64,000 nt of DNA from Stigmatella aurantiaca (GTDB lineage: Bacteria > Myxococcota > Myxococcia > Myxococcales > Myxococcaceae): assembly GCF_900109545.1 (NCBI RefSeq), contig NZ_FOAP01000025.1:1-64000 (forward strand), written 5' to 3'. The notes below the pieces were generated by a model. That model did not search any database, was not told where the DNA came from, and saw only the letters and a program-made list of their open reading frames with translations. Made by a program: the position numbers and the translations under genes. Below are positions 1 to 9,400 of the stretch, piece after piece. Numbering within the stretch: position 1 is the first letter of the stretch; each line of letters begins with the position of its first letter.

Positions 1-410
1 GTGTTGGCCGCGTCCACCAGCGCCCGGTAGGTGTAGAAGCCGTTGCGGCTGGGGAACATGGAGTTGAAGGTGTCCTCGCTCAGGACCGAGGCGATGCCGT
101 TGCCCGTGGGGGGAGGGGGAGGGGGCGGGGGCGGGGGATTCGTGCCACAGTCGCCCCCCGTCTTCCAGAGCGACGGTGCTGCCACAGGATTCCATCCACA
201 ACCGACGCAAGCGGTATGGGGTTGGATGGCCGAATAGCTCCCTCCGTTGTAACTCACGCCATCGCCAATGTTGTAGGACGACCCTTCCGTCCAGGCGCCT
301 CGACACGCCGCTGCGGCTTCATCCGGTGCAAATACAACCACCGTTGAAAAGAACAGCATTGCCGCACCCAAGAGGCGCTTCGAAACGCCACGCAATTCCT
401 GTCGCCACAT
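1..410 (-). CDS. Secreted family 19 chitinase, 5' part only (runs off the window)
   Basis: The minus strand reads from ATG at 410 to the window edge without a stop (about 136 codons). The start is supported by AAGGAG nine bases upstream; an in-frame ATG at 419 directly abuts that site and is less likely. The first ~35 residues form a signal peptide ending in EAAAA. Next comes a carbohydrate-binding module of the 5/12 (ChtBD3) type, with the aromatic pattern AWTEGSSYNIGDGVSYNGG. A ten-proline linker follows, then SEDTFNSMFPSRNGFYTYRA, the typical opening of a GH19 chitinase catalytic domain. GH19 enzymes hydrolyse chitin by inversion; the catalytic glutamates lie outside the window. Export and chitin or peptidoglycan attack during predation is inference. 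Confidence 0.88.
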   Translation of the reverse strand, partial: MWRQELRGVSKRLLGAAMLFFSTVVVFAPDEAAAACRGAWTEGSSYNIGDGVSYNGGSYSAIQPHTACVGCGWNPVAAPSLWKTGGDCGTNPPPPPPPPPPTGNGIASVLSEDTFNSMFPSRNGFYTYRALVDAAN

Positions 411-575
411 AGTGAACATCTCCTTCTGAAGTCAGTGTGTTGCAGGGTCATCCGGGATGAAGGCATCAGCCCGGCACCTCTCTTGAGGGGTTTGCTGATT
501 TTTTCGGGTTTAATCTTGTTGGCGGGAATCACGGCAGATTGGCGGCGGTGTGGCGGCGTGCTCTAAAGAAGGCCC
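411..575. promoter_or_regulatory. Divergent intergenic region between chitinase and GFA-family gene
   Basis: This 165-base spacer separates two divergently transcribed genes. It contains a locally AT-rich stretch around 491-525 that stands out from the high-GC surroundings, so promoters for both genes probably lie here. I could not fix convincing -35/-10 boxes. Confidence 0.35.
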
Positions 576-968
576 ATGAACCTGGGTGGCTGCTTTTGTG
601 GTGCGATTCGGTACGAGGTGAGCCTTCCGATGACGGCGGTGGCGTACTGCCACTGCTCGAAGTGCCGCCGGTGGCATGGGCACGTCGGCGCCTACACGGC
701 GGTGGATCGCGAGGGCTTCCGGCTCACGGAGTCGCGCGGCCTCAAATGGCACTCGGTCTCGTCCACGGTCCGGCGCGGCTTCTGCGTTGAGTGCGGTTCG
801 AGCGTGCTGTTTGACGAGACCCCGGATCCGAAGATGTCGATCTGCGCCGGCACGCTCGACGCGCCCTCCGGCGTTCGCGAGAAGGCCCACATCTTCGCGG
901 CCAGCAAGGGCGACTACTACGAGATCTCAGGCGAGCTTCCGAAGTACGACACCCTTCCCAAGAAATAA
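576..968 (+). CDS. GFA / CENP-V family zinc protein
   Basis: 130 residues matching the GFA (glutathione-dependent formaldehyde-activating) family in length and motif order. A CFCGAIRYEV motif lies near the N-terminus, then CHCSKCRRWHG around residues 25-35, and FCVECGSS around residue 70. These cysteines form the two zinc sites of the fold. Many members, probably including this one, have no demonstrated formaldehyde activity, so the family name should not be read as a function. It is a monocistronic gene, divergent from the chitinase and followed by a 120-base gap. The cytoplasmic location is inferred from the absence of a signal peptide. Confidence 0.85.
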   Translation: MNLGGCFCGAIRYEVSLPMTAVAYCHCSKCRRWHGHVGAYTAVDREGFRLTESRGLKWHSVSSTVRRGFCVECGSSVLFDETPDPKMSICAGTLDAPSGVREKAHIFAASKGDYYEISGELPKYDTLPKK

Positions 969-1090
969 CCGGACCCCGCGGTTTCAACTTCGGAACAGTC
1001 GCGCGAGAAGGGAGAGGGACGGCGCGTCCGTCCGCGCTCGCCGGGGTATGAGCGTCCGTTCGCCAGCCGATGGGCGAAAAGGAGACGTTC

Positions 1091-3190
1091 ATGGATTGCC
1101 GTACGCAGCGAGTCCTGTTGAGGAAGCTACTGGGGGTTGCCACCCTGTTCTGGGGGGCCGCCTGTGGGTCCGGGGCCGTGCCCGAGTCCCCCGAACCACA
1201 ACCCCAGAGCGCGGCGCTCGCCGCGGGCGAGCCGCTCGTGAGTGTGTCGAGCGGCCGCTGCCTCGACGTGGCGCAGGAGAGCCGCACGCCCGGCGCAGGG
1301 CTGCAGATTTACGGCTGCCATGGCGGCACCAATCAAGCCTTCACCTTTACCGCCGCGGGTGAGCTGCGCGCCTACGACAACACGCTGTGCGTGGACACGG
1401 CCTCGGGGCAGACGGCCCCGGGCGCACGCGCCGTCATCGCCACGTGCACGGGCTTGCCTGCGCAGAGGTGGGTCTTCAACGCGAACGGCTCCGTGGTCCA
1501 CACGGCCAGCGGCCTGTGTCTGGACGTGGAAGGCGGGAAGACCGCGAACGGGACCTCCGTCATCGTCTGGACCTGCAATGGGCAGACGAACCAGAAGTGG
1601 TCCCGTCCCGCGGCCCCGGACACGCAAGCGCCCACGCCGCCGAGCAACCTCGTGACGAGCAACCTCACCTGCAACTCGGTGACGCTGAGCTGGACGGGCT
1701 CGACGGACAACGTGGGCGTTGCCTTCTACGACGTGTACCACGACGGTCAGCTGATGAAGTCCGTGGACGGCAGCACGCGCTCGACGCAGCTCACGGTGGT
1801 GCCGGGCGCCAACTGGGGACTGTATGTGAACGCGCGTGACGCCGCGGGCAACGTCTCGCAGGCAAGCCCCACGCTGCCGTTGGCGCCGCCGCAGTGCGAG
1901 CTGGACACCACCCCGCCGGCGGCCCCGTCTCAGCTCTCGGGCAGTGCGTCCGGAACGAGCGTGACGTTGAGCTGGAACGCCTCGACGGACAACGTGGGCG
2001 TCTCCGGCTATGACGTGCTCCGCAACGGCACCAAGGCTGGCACCTCGACGGGTACCACGTTCGTGGACAGCGGGCTCGCGACGAGCACCGCCTACACCTA
2101 TACGGTCGTGGCGCGGGACGCCCAGGGCAACGTGTCCACGGCGAGCAACGCGCTCACGCTCACCACGGGCGCGGCGTGTACCAACCCCATCTGCTCGGTG
2201 ACGCAGGTTGCGGCGGACACGGACATCCCGTGGGGGCTCGTGGCGCTCGCGGACGGGACGGTGCTCTACAGCCGCCGGGATGCGCAGGACATCGTGCGCT
2301 TGAATCCCGTGACGGGTGTGAAGACGGCGCTGGGCACGGTGCCCAACGTGCAGAGCACGGACGGAGAGGGCGGTCTGCTTGGGCTTGCCGTCTCGCCGGC
2401 GTTCGACACGGACCGCTGGCTGTACATCATGCACACGTCGCCCACGGACAACCGCATCGTGCGCATCAAGGTCTCGGCCGGCTTCACGCTCGATCTCGCG
2501 AGCCAGCAGGTGCTGGTGCAGGGGTTGTTGCGCAACAAGTTCCACAACGGCGGCCGCCTGCGGTGGGGCCCGGATGGCAAACTGTACGCCAGCACGGGCG
2601 ACGCGCAGAACGGCGCCAACGCGCAGAACACCTCCAACCTCGCGGGCAAGGTGCTTCGCATCAACCCGGACGGCTCCATTCCCAGCGACAACCCGTTCGG
2701 GAACTTCGTCTGGAGCTATGGCCATCGCAATCCGCAGGGGCTGGCATTCGACTCGAGCGGTCAGCTCTGGGCGCAGGAGTTCGGGAACTCGGTGATGGAC
2801 GAGACCAACCTCATCGTGAAGGGCGGCAACTACGGCTGGCCCAACTGCGAGGGCACGGTCTCCCAGGGCGGAAGCGGTTGTGCGACGCCGGGCTACATCG
2901 CGCCCAAGCAGACGTATTCCACGGCCGAGGGCTCGTGCAGTGGAATCGCCGTCGTGCGTGACGTGCTCTACGTGGCGTGCCAGCGCGGCACGCGGGTGTA
3001 CCGGGAGGTCATCTCGGGCTCGAACCTCACCAACGTGACCCCGTACTTCGTCGGAACGTACGGCCGGTTGCGCACGGTCGAGCCGTCCGTGGACGGCAAC
3101 CTCTGGCTCACCACGAGCAACTCGGGCGACAAGGACAGCATCCCCAACAACAGCAACGAAAAGATCTTCCGCGTGCTGCTCGGCAATTGA
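1091..3190 (+). CDS. Lipoprotein: ricin-type lectin, two Fn3 domains and sugar (sorbosone/glucose) dehydrogenase propeller
   Basis: About 699 residues. An in-frame ATG exists at 1070, but AAGGAG at 1079-1084 sits seven bases before ATG 1091, which is preferred. The N-terminus is a lipoprotein signal with lipobox GAAC. Residues ~40-175 are a ricin-B beta-trefoil with repeated QxW-type motifs (QKW, QRW, NQAF). Two fibronectin type III domains follow (~180-365), both containing the phrase LSW..STDNVGV. The last ~330 residues are a PQQ-dependent soluble glucose/sorbosone dehydrogenase-like beta-propeller, with HNGGRLRWGPDGKLY and YGHRNPQGLAFD. The protein probably sits on the cell surface, binding a glycan through the lectin and oxidising a sugar; the substrate is unknown. 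Confidence 0.85.
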   Translation: MDCRTQRVLLRKLLGVATLFWGAACGSGAVPESPEPQPQSAALAAGEPLVSVSSGRCLDVAQESRTPGAGLQIYGCHGGTNQAFTFTAAGELRAYDNTLCVDTASGQTAPGARAVIATCTGLPAQRWVFNANGSVVHTASGLCLDVEGGKTANGTSVIVWTCNGQTNQKWSRPAAPDTQAPTPPSNLVTSNLTCNSVTLSWTGSTDNVGVAFYDVYHDGQLMKSVDGSTRSTQLTVVPGANWGLYVNARDAAGNVSQASPTLPLAPPQCELDTTPPAAPSQLSGSASGTSVTLSWNASTDNVGVSGYDVLRNGTKAGTSTGTTFVDSGLATSTAYTYTVVARDAQGNVSTASNALTLTTGAACTNPICSVTQVAADTDIPWGLVALADGTVLYSRRDAQDIVRLNPVTGVKTALGTVPNVQSTDGEGGLLGLAVSPAFDTDRWLYIMHTSPTDNRIVRIKVSAGFTLDLASQQVLVQGLLRNKFHNGGRLRWGPDGKLYASTGDAQNGANAQNTSNLAGKVLRINPDGSIPSDNPFGNFVWSYGHRNPQGLAFDSSGQLWAQEFGNSVMDETNLIVKGGNYGWPNCEGTVSQGGSGCATPGYIAPKQTYSTAEGSCSGIAVVRDVLYVACQRGTRVYREVISGSNLTNVTPYFVGTYGRLRTVEPSVDGNLWLTTSNSGDKDSIPNNSNEKIFRVLLGN

Positions 3191-3317
3191 GCCGCCACCG
3201 CACCTTCAAAATCCCGCCACCGCGATTGGCGCCTTTCTGAACGACGGGCCGTGAGGCGGTGTGGATACTGGGCATGCGTCTGCACGCACGCAGGCGCATT
3301 GCCCGGGAGGATGGGAC

Positions 3318-3701
3318 ATGACGGCATGGATGCTCATTGGCTTGGCGTCACTCAGCACGGCGGCGGCGGAAGTACAGGTCTCCACGGCCACCTGCACGGC
3401 CACCATCACGGGGCCGCACTTCGGTCTACCGCCCAACGGCTTGATGTACTTCCACTTCACCACCACGTGTGATGTTCCGGTGGAGAGCATGACGGTGACG
3501 GGGACCATCACCGGGACGAGCGGAGGCTCCGGATCCAAGACCTGTACCAACACGAACACGTGCCGGTACACGCTGGGCATTCATGCCTCGTCGCCAGGGA
3601 GCTGGGCCTGGACCAACAGCACCGTCTACACGGGCGGGACGGTCTCGGCGACGGGCGGCATGACCTGGGGCTCTCTGGTTCAGTCACCCACTCCGTTCTG
3701 A
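3318..3701 (+). CDS. Small secreted protein of unknown function
   Basis: 127 residues starting at ATG 3318, seven bases after GGGAGG. An in-frame ATG at 3261 has no binding site. A short signal peptide (MTAWMLIGLASLSTAAAE) is followed by a Thr/Gly/Ser-rich, beta-rich sequence with four cysteines in two close pairs, TTCDVP and KTCTNTNTCRY. I do not recognise the family; composition and size suggest an extracellular beta-sandwich. Its 3' end overlaps the convergent DinB-like gene by 18 bases. Confidence 0.7.
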   Translation: MTAWMLIGLASLSTAAAEVQVSTATCTATITGPHFGLPPNGLMYFHFTTTCDVPVESMTVTGTITGTSGGSGSKTCTNTNTCRYTLGIHASSPGSWAWTNSTVYTGGTVSATGGMTWGSLVQSPTPF

Positions 3702-4214
3702 CACCGCCAGGACGAACCGCGCATAGCCAATCTCGGCCGCGTTCTTCATCAGCTCGAGATTGACCCAGGCCACGATGTCGGCAAAGGGCCTGTCCTTCAG
3801 CGGCCAGCGCGTCCGGCCGGTGGAGCGCAGGTCTTCGTCGCCGAGCTGATCGACCGAAGTGCGCCAGCCGGCATGCAGCCGTGTCAGCCAGGCGCGCACC
3901 TCCTCGGCGGTTCCAGGCCAGGACACCTGCTGCTGCTGCAGGCTGGCATCTCCGAACGAGTGGTTCTGCACCATGGACCACCAGAATCCCAGATGCCACG
4001 TCAGCCACGCGATGCTCGCGGGTCCCAGGCTGTAGCCTTCGTGCTCGGGCCAGTCCGCACGCCAGTGCCCATCCGCGCCGCGATTCACGTGCAATCCCAC
4101 CTGGGCCGGACGCCGCAGGCACTCCTCGGTGGTCAGTCCCTCCAAGTGGTAGCGGGTGAGCGCCCACGCCGTTTCAAGCTGCCCAAGGAGGGTGTCTTTG
4201 AGGGGGTTCGCCAT
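3684..4214 (-). CDS. DinB-like (DUF664-type) four-helix protein
   Basis: 176 residues, cytoplasmic. The pattern DTLLGQLETAWALTRYHLEG at the start, AWLTWHLGFWW in the middle and a helical C-terminus with DIVAWVNLELMKNAAEIGYA resemble the DinB/YfiT superfamily. These are four-helix bundles that usually bind a divalent metal through three histidines and include thiol S-transferases. I can see candidate histidines (HVN, WHLG, QNHS) but cannot assign the metal triad. It is divergent from the S9 peptidase gene across 74 bases. Confidence 0.72.
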   Translation of the reverse strand: MANPLKDTLLGQLETAWALTRYHLEGLTTEECLRRPAQVGLHVNRGADGHWRADWPEHEGYSLGPASIAWLTWHLGFWWSMVQNHSFGDASLQQQQVSWPGTAEEVRAWLTRLHAGWRTSVDQLGDEDLRSTGRTRWPLKDRPFADIVAWVNLELMKNAAEIGYARFVLAVSERSG

Positions 4215-4288
4215 GGGCCTCAGTGTACTGTGTGGCCTCGTTGCTCAACAGGCTGGGTTTGTCTGGCTCGCCAGCGGAGGATGGACCG

Positions 4289-6367
4289 ATGAAGAACCGG
4301 ACCCTGGAGTTTCCCGCGGCGCGACGCGATCCAGAGCGTGGCTACACGCTGCTGGGCAGGTGGTTTGACGATCCTTATGCCTGGTTGGAACGGCTCGATG
4401 CCCCGGAGACCCAGTCATGGCTCTCCGCGCAGGAGGCCGTCACGCGCGCTGTCCTGCAGGCGGTGCCGGGACGCGAAGTGTTGCGGAATGCGGCCGCTCG
4501 CTCGGCATGTTACGCCCGGCTTTCGCCGCCGGTTCCGGCCGGGCCGCCCGGGCGTGAGTTCTTCTGGCAGGCGGATGCTGACGGCGAGAAGCTCAAATTC
4601 ATGCTCCGGCGTGGCAAGGGCGCACCGCTCGAAACGGTGCTTGACCCGAACACGTGGGCGAGCAACGAGGCCCTGGTTTTCGCGGTGCCGTCACCTGACG
4701 GGATGCGGCTCGCGTTCGGGAAGTCCGTTGGAGGGACGCATGCCGCGATCATCCATGTGCTCGATGTCGAGACAGGGCGGCTGCTTCCTGACCGGCCTCG
4801 TGGAACGAGCCACGCATCTGTGGCGTGGAGGCCCGATGCGTCGGGGTTCTTCTACGCGGCGTGTCCCGAGCCGGGCGAGGTGCCTCCCGGCGACGAGGCC
4901 CACTGGAACGCGATTTACGAACACAGGCTTGGGTCAGGTGAGCCTGCCCGCAGGGTCTTCGGCGACGAGCACGAGAAAGCGTACTGGTGCTCTGTCCAGA
5001 TCAGCGAGTGCCGCCGCTTCGCCGTGCTCTACAAGTGGGACTATGTGCACGCCAACGCTGTCTACCTTCTGCGTCTCGCGGATGACAGGCTCGTGCCGGT
5101 GGCGCCCACCCTTCGGGCTCTCAACCAGGTGCAGGTCATTGGGGACTTGCTGCTCATCCGGACGGACCTCGATGCGCCACGTGGCCGGCTGTGTGTAGCA
5201 CCGCTGACTGCGCCAGAGCACTGGCGGACGCTCATCCCAGAAGGCTCGGACACGCTGCAGACCGTTACAGGCGTTGGTGGCCGACTCTACGCCGTCTACT
5301 CGCACGCGGCCTCGCATCGCGTGCGCATTCACGCCGAAGATGGCACCTACCTTCGCGACCTCCCGCTGCCTGCCCTCGGTTCTGTCAATCGCAACGAAGG
5401 GGAAGGCACCGTCAGCGGCATCAGCGGTGCCTGGAGCGGTGACGAGGTGTGGGTGAGCTTCATGTCGTATGTGCAGCCGCCCTCGGTCTACCGGTATGAC
5501 TTTGCGGCGGATCGCCTGTCTCCGTACCATGTCCCCGATGCCGGGCTCGACGCGTCCAAGTATGTGACGGAGCAGGTCTGGTACGAGTCGCTCGACGGTA
5601 CGCGGGTCTCGATGTTCCTCGTTCACAGGAGGGATTTGCCTCGGGATGGGCGCCAGGCCGTGCGTCTGAGCGGCTACGGTGGCTTCAACATCGCACTGGA
5701 ACCGCGCTACTCGGCGCTCAACGCGGCCTGGCTGAAGCTGGGCGGCGTGCTCGCCTTCGCCCACGTGCGTGGTGGCGGAGAATACGGACGCGCCTGGCAC
5801 GAGGCGGCATGCAAGACACGGCGGCAGAACGCCTTCGACGATTACATCGCGGCGGCCCGGTGGCTTGTCTCGGCGGGCTATACGACGCCCTCCAAGCTCG
5901 TCTCGCGCGGTAACAGCAACGGCGGGTTGCTCGTCGCCGTCACCGCCATGCAAGCGCCCGAGGCCTTCGGCGCTGTCTATTGCCGGGCGCCCATCCTCGA
6001 CATGCTGCGCTTTCCGAATTTCAGCCACCTGAGTTCGGCGACCGTTGAGTTTGGCTCCCCTGAAGATCCCGTGGAGGGCGCGTATCTCGCGGGATATTCG
6101 CCCTATCACAACGTCCGGGCCGATCGCCGTTATCCCGTCATGGCCTTCGCGCCGGCGTTGAACGACCAGGTCGCTCCGCCACATGATCCGCTCAAGATGG
6201 CCGCTAGACTTCAAGCGGAGGGCACCCAGGGAGGACCCTATTTGCTGCTGCCGCTTCGCGACTCGGGACACGGCGGGGGGACCACGCTGACGGCGCTCAT
6301 CGAGCAGGATGCCGATGAGCTGAGCTTCTACTGCTGGGCTCTCGGCCTCGCGCCGCCCGAGCCGTGA
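4289..6367 (+). CDS. Prolyl oligopeptidase family (S9) serine peptidase
   Basis: 692 residues from ATG 4289, which has GGAGG eight bases upstream; the longer in-frame start at 4223 lacks one. There is an N-terminal S9 beta-propeller domain (RYDD-like WFDDPYAWLERLDAPETQSW) and a C-terminal alpha/beta hydrolase domain. The nucleophile elbow is GNSNGGLL near residue 550, the acid lies in ALNDQVAPPHD and the catalytic histidine in LRDSGHGGG. All three members of the triad are therefore present. The family cleaves short peptides after proline. No signal peptide is evident after start correction, so it is probably cytoplasmic or periplasmic by an unseen route. Confidence 0.9.
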   Translation: MKNRTLEFPAARRDPERGYTLLGRWFDDPYAWLERLDAPETQSWLSAQEAVTRAVLQAVPGREVLRNAAARSACYARLSPPVPAGPPGREFFWQADADGEKLKFMLRRGKGAPLETVLDPNTWASNEALVFAVPSPDGMRLAFGKSVGGTHAAIIHVLDVETGRLLPDRPRGTSHASVAWRPDASGFFYAACPEPGEVPPGDEAHWNAIYEHRLGSGEPARRVFGDEHEKAYWCSVQISECRRFAVLYKWDYVHANAVYLLRLADDRLVPVAPTLRALNQVQVIGDLLLIRTDLDAPRGRLCVAPLTAPEHWRTLIPEGSDTLQTVTGVGGRLYAVYSHAASHRVRIHAEDGTYLRDLPLPALGSVNRNEGEGTVSGISGAWSGDEVWVSFMSYVQPPSVYRYDFAADRLSPYHVPDAGLDASKYVTEQVWYESLDGTRVSMFLVHRRDLPRDGRQAVRLSGYGGFNIALEPRYSALNAAWLKLGGVLAFAHVRGGGEYGRAWHEAACKTRRQNAFDDYIAAARWLVSAGYTTPSKLVSRGNSNGGLLVAVTAMQAPEAFGAVYCRAPILDMLRFPNFSHLSSATVEFGSPEDPVEGAYLAGYSPYHNVRADRRYPVMAFAPALNDQVAPPHDPLKMAARLQAEGTQGGPYLLLPLRDSGHGGGTTLTALIEQDADELSFYCWALGLAPPEP

Positions 6368-6374
6368 GCTGGCA

Positions 6375-6473
6375 TCACGGCTCCTCGAGGGCATCGCGGA
6401 GGATGCGGGCATTCTCCGCGCAGGCGGCGTTCACGGTTGCCTCGTCCGCCGGGAGGACGGCCTCCAGAACCTT
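6375..6473 (-). pseudogene. Probable 3' remnant of a deleted gene
   Basis: Between the S9 peptidase and the macroglobulin-like gene, one minus-strand frame reads 32 codons to TGA with nearly every third base G or C. It gives a protein-like helical sequence (KVLEAVLPADEATVNAAC then AENARILRDALEEP). An in-frame TAG lies immediately upstream and no start codon or ribosome site is present. The simplest reading is the C-terminal tail of a gene whose front was lost. I do not recognise the parent family. Confidence 0.4.
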
Positions 6474-6492
6474 CTATCTGTCTTCCCAGGTC

Positions 6493-9400
6493 CTACCGCC
6501 TGGGCGCGATGACCACTCTCACCCCGTCGAGCCACGTCTTGTGCTCGTCCGTGTAATAGAGGTAGGCGCGGCTGGCCGGGCCTGTGTAAGTGCCAGGAAC
6601 CGCCGCCATCAGGGACAGGGGAACGCTGAGCCGCTTCCGGGGCTCCATTCCCCGCCAATAGAGGACCACGTCGCGGCCGATCACTTCGTAAGAGTCCACC
6701 TTTTTCTGTTTCACCAGCTCCTTGAGCTGATCGTGCCGTACTTCCAGTCCCCCAGGCACACCGAAGATGGCCACCGACGTGGGCAGCGCCTCATCGGTCT
6801 TGTTCGAGACGGTGACGATGGCCTCGGTGGGCTCTCCCTCGGTGAGCTCGCTCTTGGCCAGGGCCGCCTCCAGCGTGAGCTTCGTCTCCGGCGAGCTGGC
6901 GGGAATCATCGCGTGATAGACGACCTCCATCGAGTACGGGAGCTCCGAGCCGCCCTCCATCCGCAGCTCGAGCTTCCGCTGCCCTGGGGCGAGCAGCTCG
7001 GACACGTCGGGGAGCTTGAGGGCCTCCTGGGCGGTGGCGGTGAAGGGGACCGCGCTGCCCACGGGCTGGCCATCGACATAGATGCGCACCGAGCCCGGGG
7101 CGCGCTTCGCCGCGCGCGCCTTGTCGTAGGCGATGATGGCGCGCAGCGCGAGCACCGTGCTCTGGGTGGAGCCGTAGCGGCCTCCCTGGCACGAGTCCGC
7201 CAGGAACTTCATCGAGCGCTGCACGTTCGCCGCGTGCGTGGGCTCCCGCAGCCAGGCCAGTACCGCCAGCGCGGTGGTTTCGATGGCCAGGGCGTCGCCC
7301 TGGCTGCCGACGATGGACTGTGTGCCTCCCTCCACCGTGCCCCCGGCGTTCTGCTTTTCGGCCAGCCGCTGCATCAGCTTCCGGGCCTCGGTGTGGTCTC
7401 CCGTGAGCGCCATCACGTTCGCCGCGAGCGCCAGCACGTAGCTGTTGCGGCTCTTCGCCGCCGACTGCTTCAGCGCGGCCACCTCCCGGGACAGCTCTTT
7501 CGCCGGCGAGGCCTGGCGGCCCGCGCTCTCCATCAGGGCCCAGAGGATGTAGGCGTTCGAGGTATCAGGATCCTCCAGCCACGTGTGCAGCGCCCGGCGC
7601 TTGCGCGAGAAGCCTCCCTGGCCATCGCGCTGCCGCAGCAGCCACGCCCGCGTGCGCTCGAGCATCGCCGCGTCCACCTCGCGCACCTGCTGCATGTCGG
7701 TGAAGTGCAGCAGGCCGAAGGCCGTCAGGGCCTCGTGGCCGGGGTTCTCCCCGAACCACTCGTAGCCCTTCTCCGGGCACTCGAAGCCCGTCAGCCGCTT
7801 GTAGCCCGCGTCCAGCTTCTCGCGCGCCGAGGCCACCAGCTTCGGATCCACCCCGCTGTGGGACTGGAAGTACTGCTGCGCCATCGTCATGGGGTAGGTG
7901 GTAGAGCTCGTCTGCTCGAAGCAGCCCGAGGGCTCTTGAATGAGCCGCGCCAGGGACTCCGTCATGTTGGCCAGCGGGGTGGGGTACACGGTGATGGACG
8001 TCTTGACACTGCCGCGCACCAGGTTGGCCGGGAGGCTCACGGTGTGGGCCGCGGGGTTCCGGGCCGACAGGAGCCCTCCGAAGGAGGCGCGCAAGGGAAA
8101 GCCTTGCGGTTGGATGGTCAGCGTGCGCGTCACCGTGTCCGCGTAGTCTCCAGCGGTAGCCGCGAGCGTCAGCGCGAGGGGCTTCGACTCCTGGCCAATC
8201 TTCAGCTCGATGAGGCGCCGGGCGCGCTCTTTCGCGGCGAGGTCCACCGTCCCCACGCTGGAGACGCGGACATCGCCCGTCAGGAGCGCTTTCACCGATG
8301 CGCCCCGGAGGGGGGCCGCGGTGCCATTCACCAGGGCCACCGGGAGCTGGATGACGTCTCCGGAGGTGACCTCCAGCGGGAGCTTCGGCTCGGCGTAGAA
8401 AGGCTGCACGGATTCGAGGCTTGCCACCGTGGAGCCGAGCGCGCCATTGGCGCCCACCGCGCCGGCGAAGGCCTTGAAGGTGGTGACCGAGTCATTCAGC
8501 GCGAAGGAGACGCGGGCCTCGCCCGTTTGGGCATCGGTGCGCACCCCGGCGTTCCAGTACAGCGTCTCCGCGAAGTCCACGCGGTCGCCCGGCTTGCGGC
8601 CAGGCCGCACGGTGTGGGCGTACTCGCGGAGGTAAACCACGGGCGGCTGCCACGCCCGTTTCTCCATCATCAGCCCGTCTTGGAGCACGGGCCGGGGGGC
8701 CCTTCGCTCCGCCCGGTTCAGGGCGGGCTTGGCCGCGGCCAGATCTTGTTTGGCCTTGGGGGCAGGGGCGGCCGGTGCGGCCGGGACGGGAAGTGGTGCG
8801 GCCGGGGGGGGAAGCGGTGCAGCCTGGGCGACTTCTTGGAGCACGGCCCCTCCGAAGAGGGATTCGGGCATGGCGGTGGGCGTGGGCACGGCCTGGACCC
8901 GGATCGCCAGCGCTCGCTGGGCCGCGTCTCCATGCTGGGAGAGGAACTGCTCGGGATGGGCGAGCGCGAACCTGCGCCAGCCTTGGGTGCCCAGCAACAG
9001 GTCCACGGCGGCCTTGGCCTTGGGGTTCTTCTCGTCGAAGTAAACCTGGGCGTCGGCGAGTTCCTGCACCTCGGGCTCCAGCAGCACCATCACCGGGAGC
9101 GAGGGGGCCTGGTCGCGTTTTTCGATGAGCTCCAGCACCGCATCGTCGGTGACGGTGAGCATCACCAGCGCGGAGACCGGCTTGCCGTCCTGGGTGGTCC
9201 GGGCAGTGAGCCGCACCGTGTCCCCCGGCACGTAGCCCTGCTTGTCCGGGCGAAGCTCGACGGTGAGTGCCTTCGCGGGTTGACGGAACACGAGCCGCTC
9301 CGCCAGGGGGCGGCCGTCCGGAGCCCAGAGCGTGGCGACGAGCACGCCGTCAGCGCCCTTGGGATCGAGCGTCACGGTGCCCTGGGGGCCCACGTTGGCC

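Noticed and set aside
107-137. G-rich tract as a phase-variable repeat
   Set aside because: It encodes a ten-proline linker with mixed proline codons. The homopolymer runs are short and interrupted, so slippage control is not supported.
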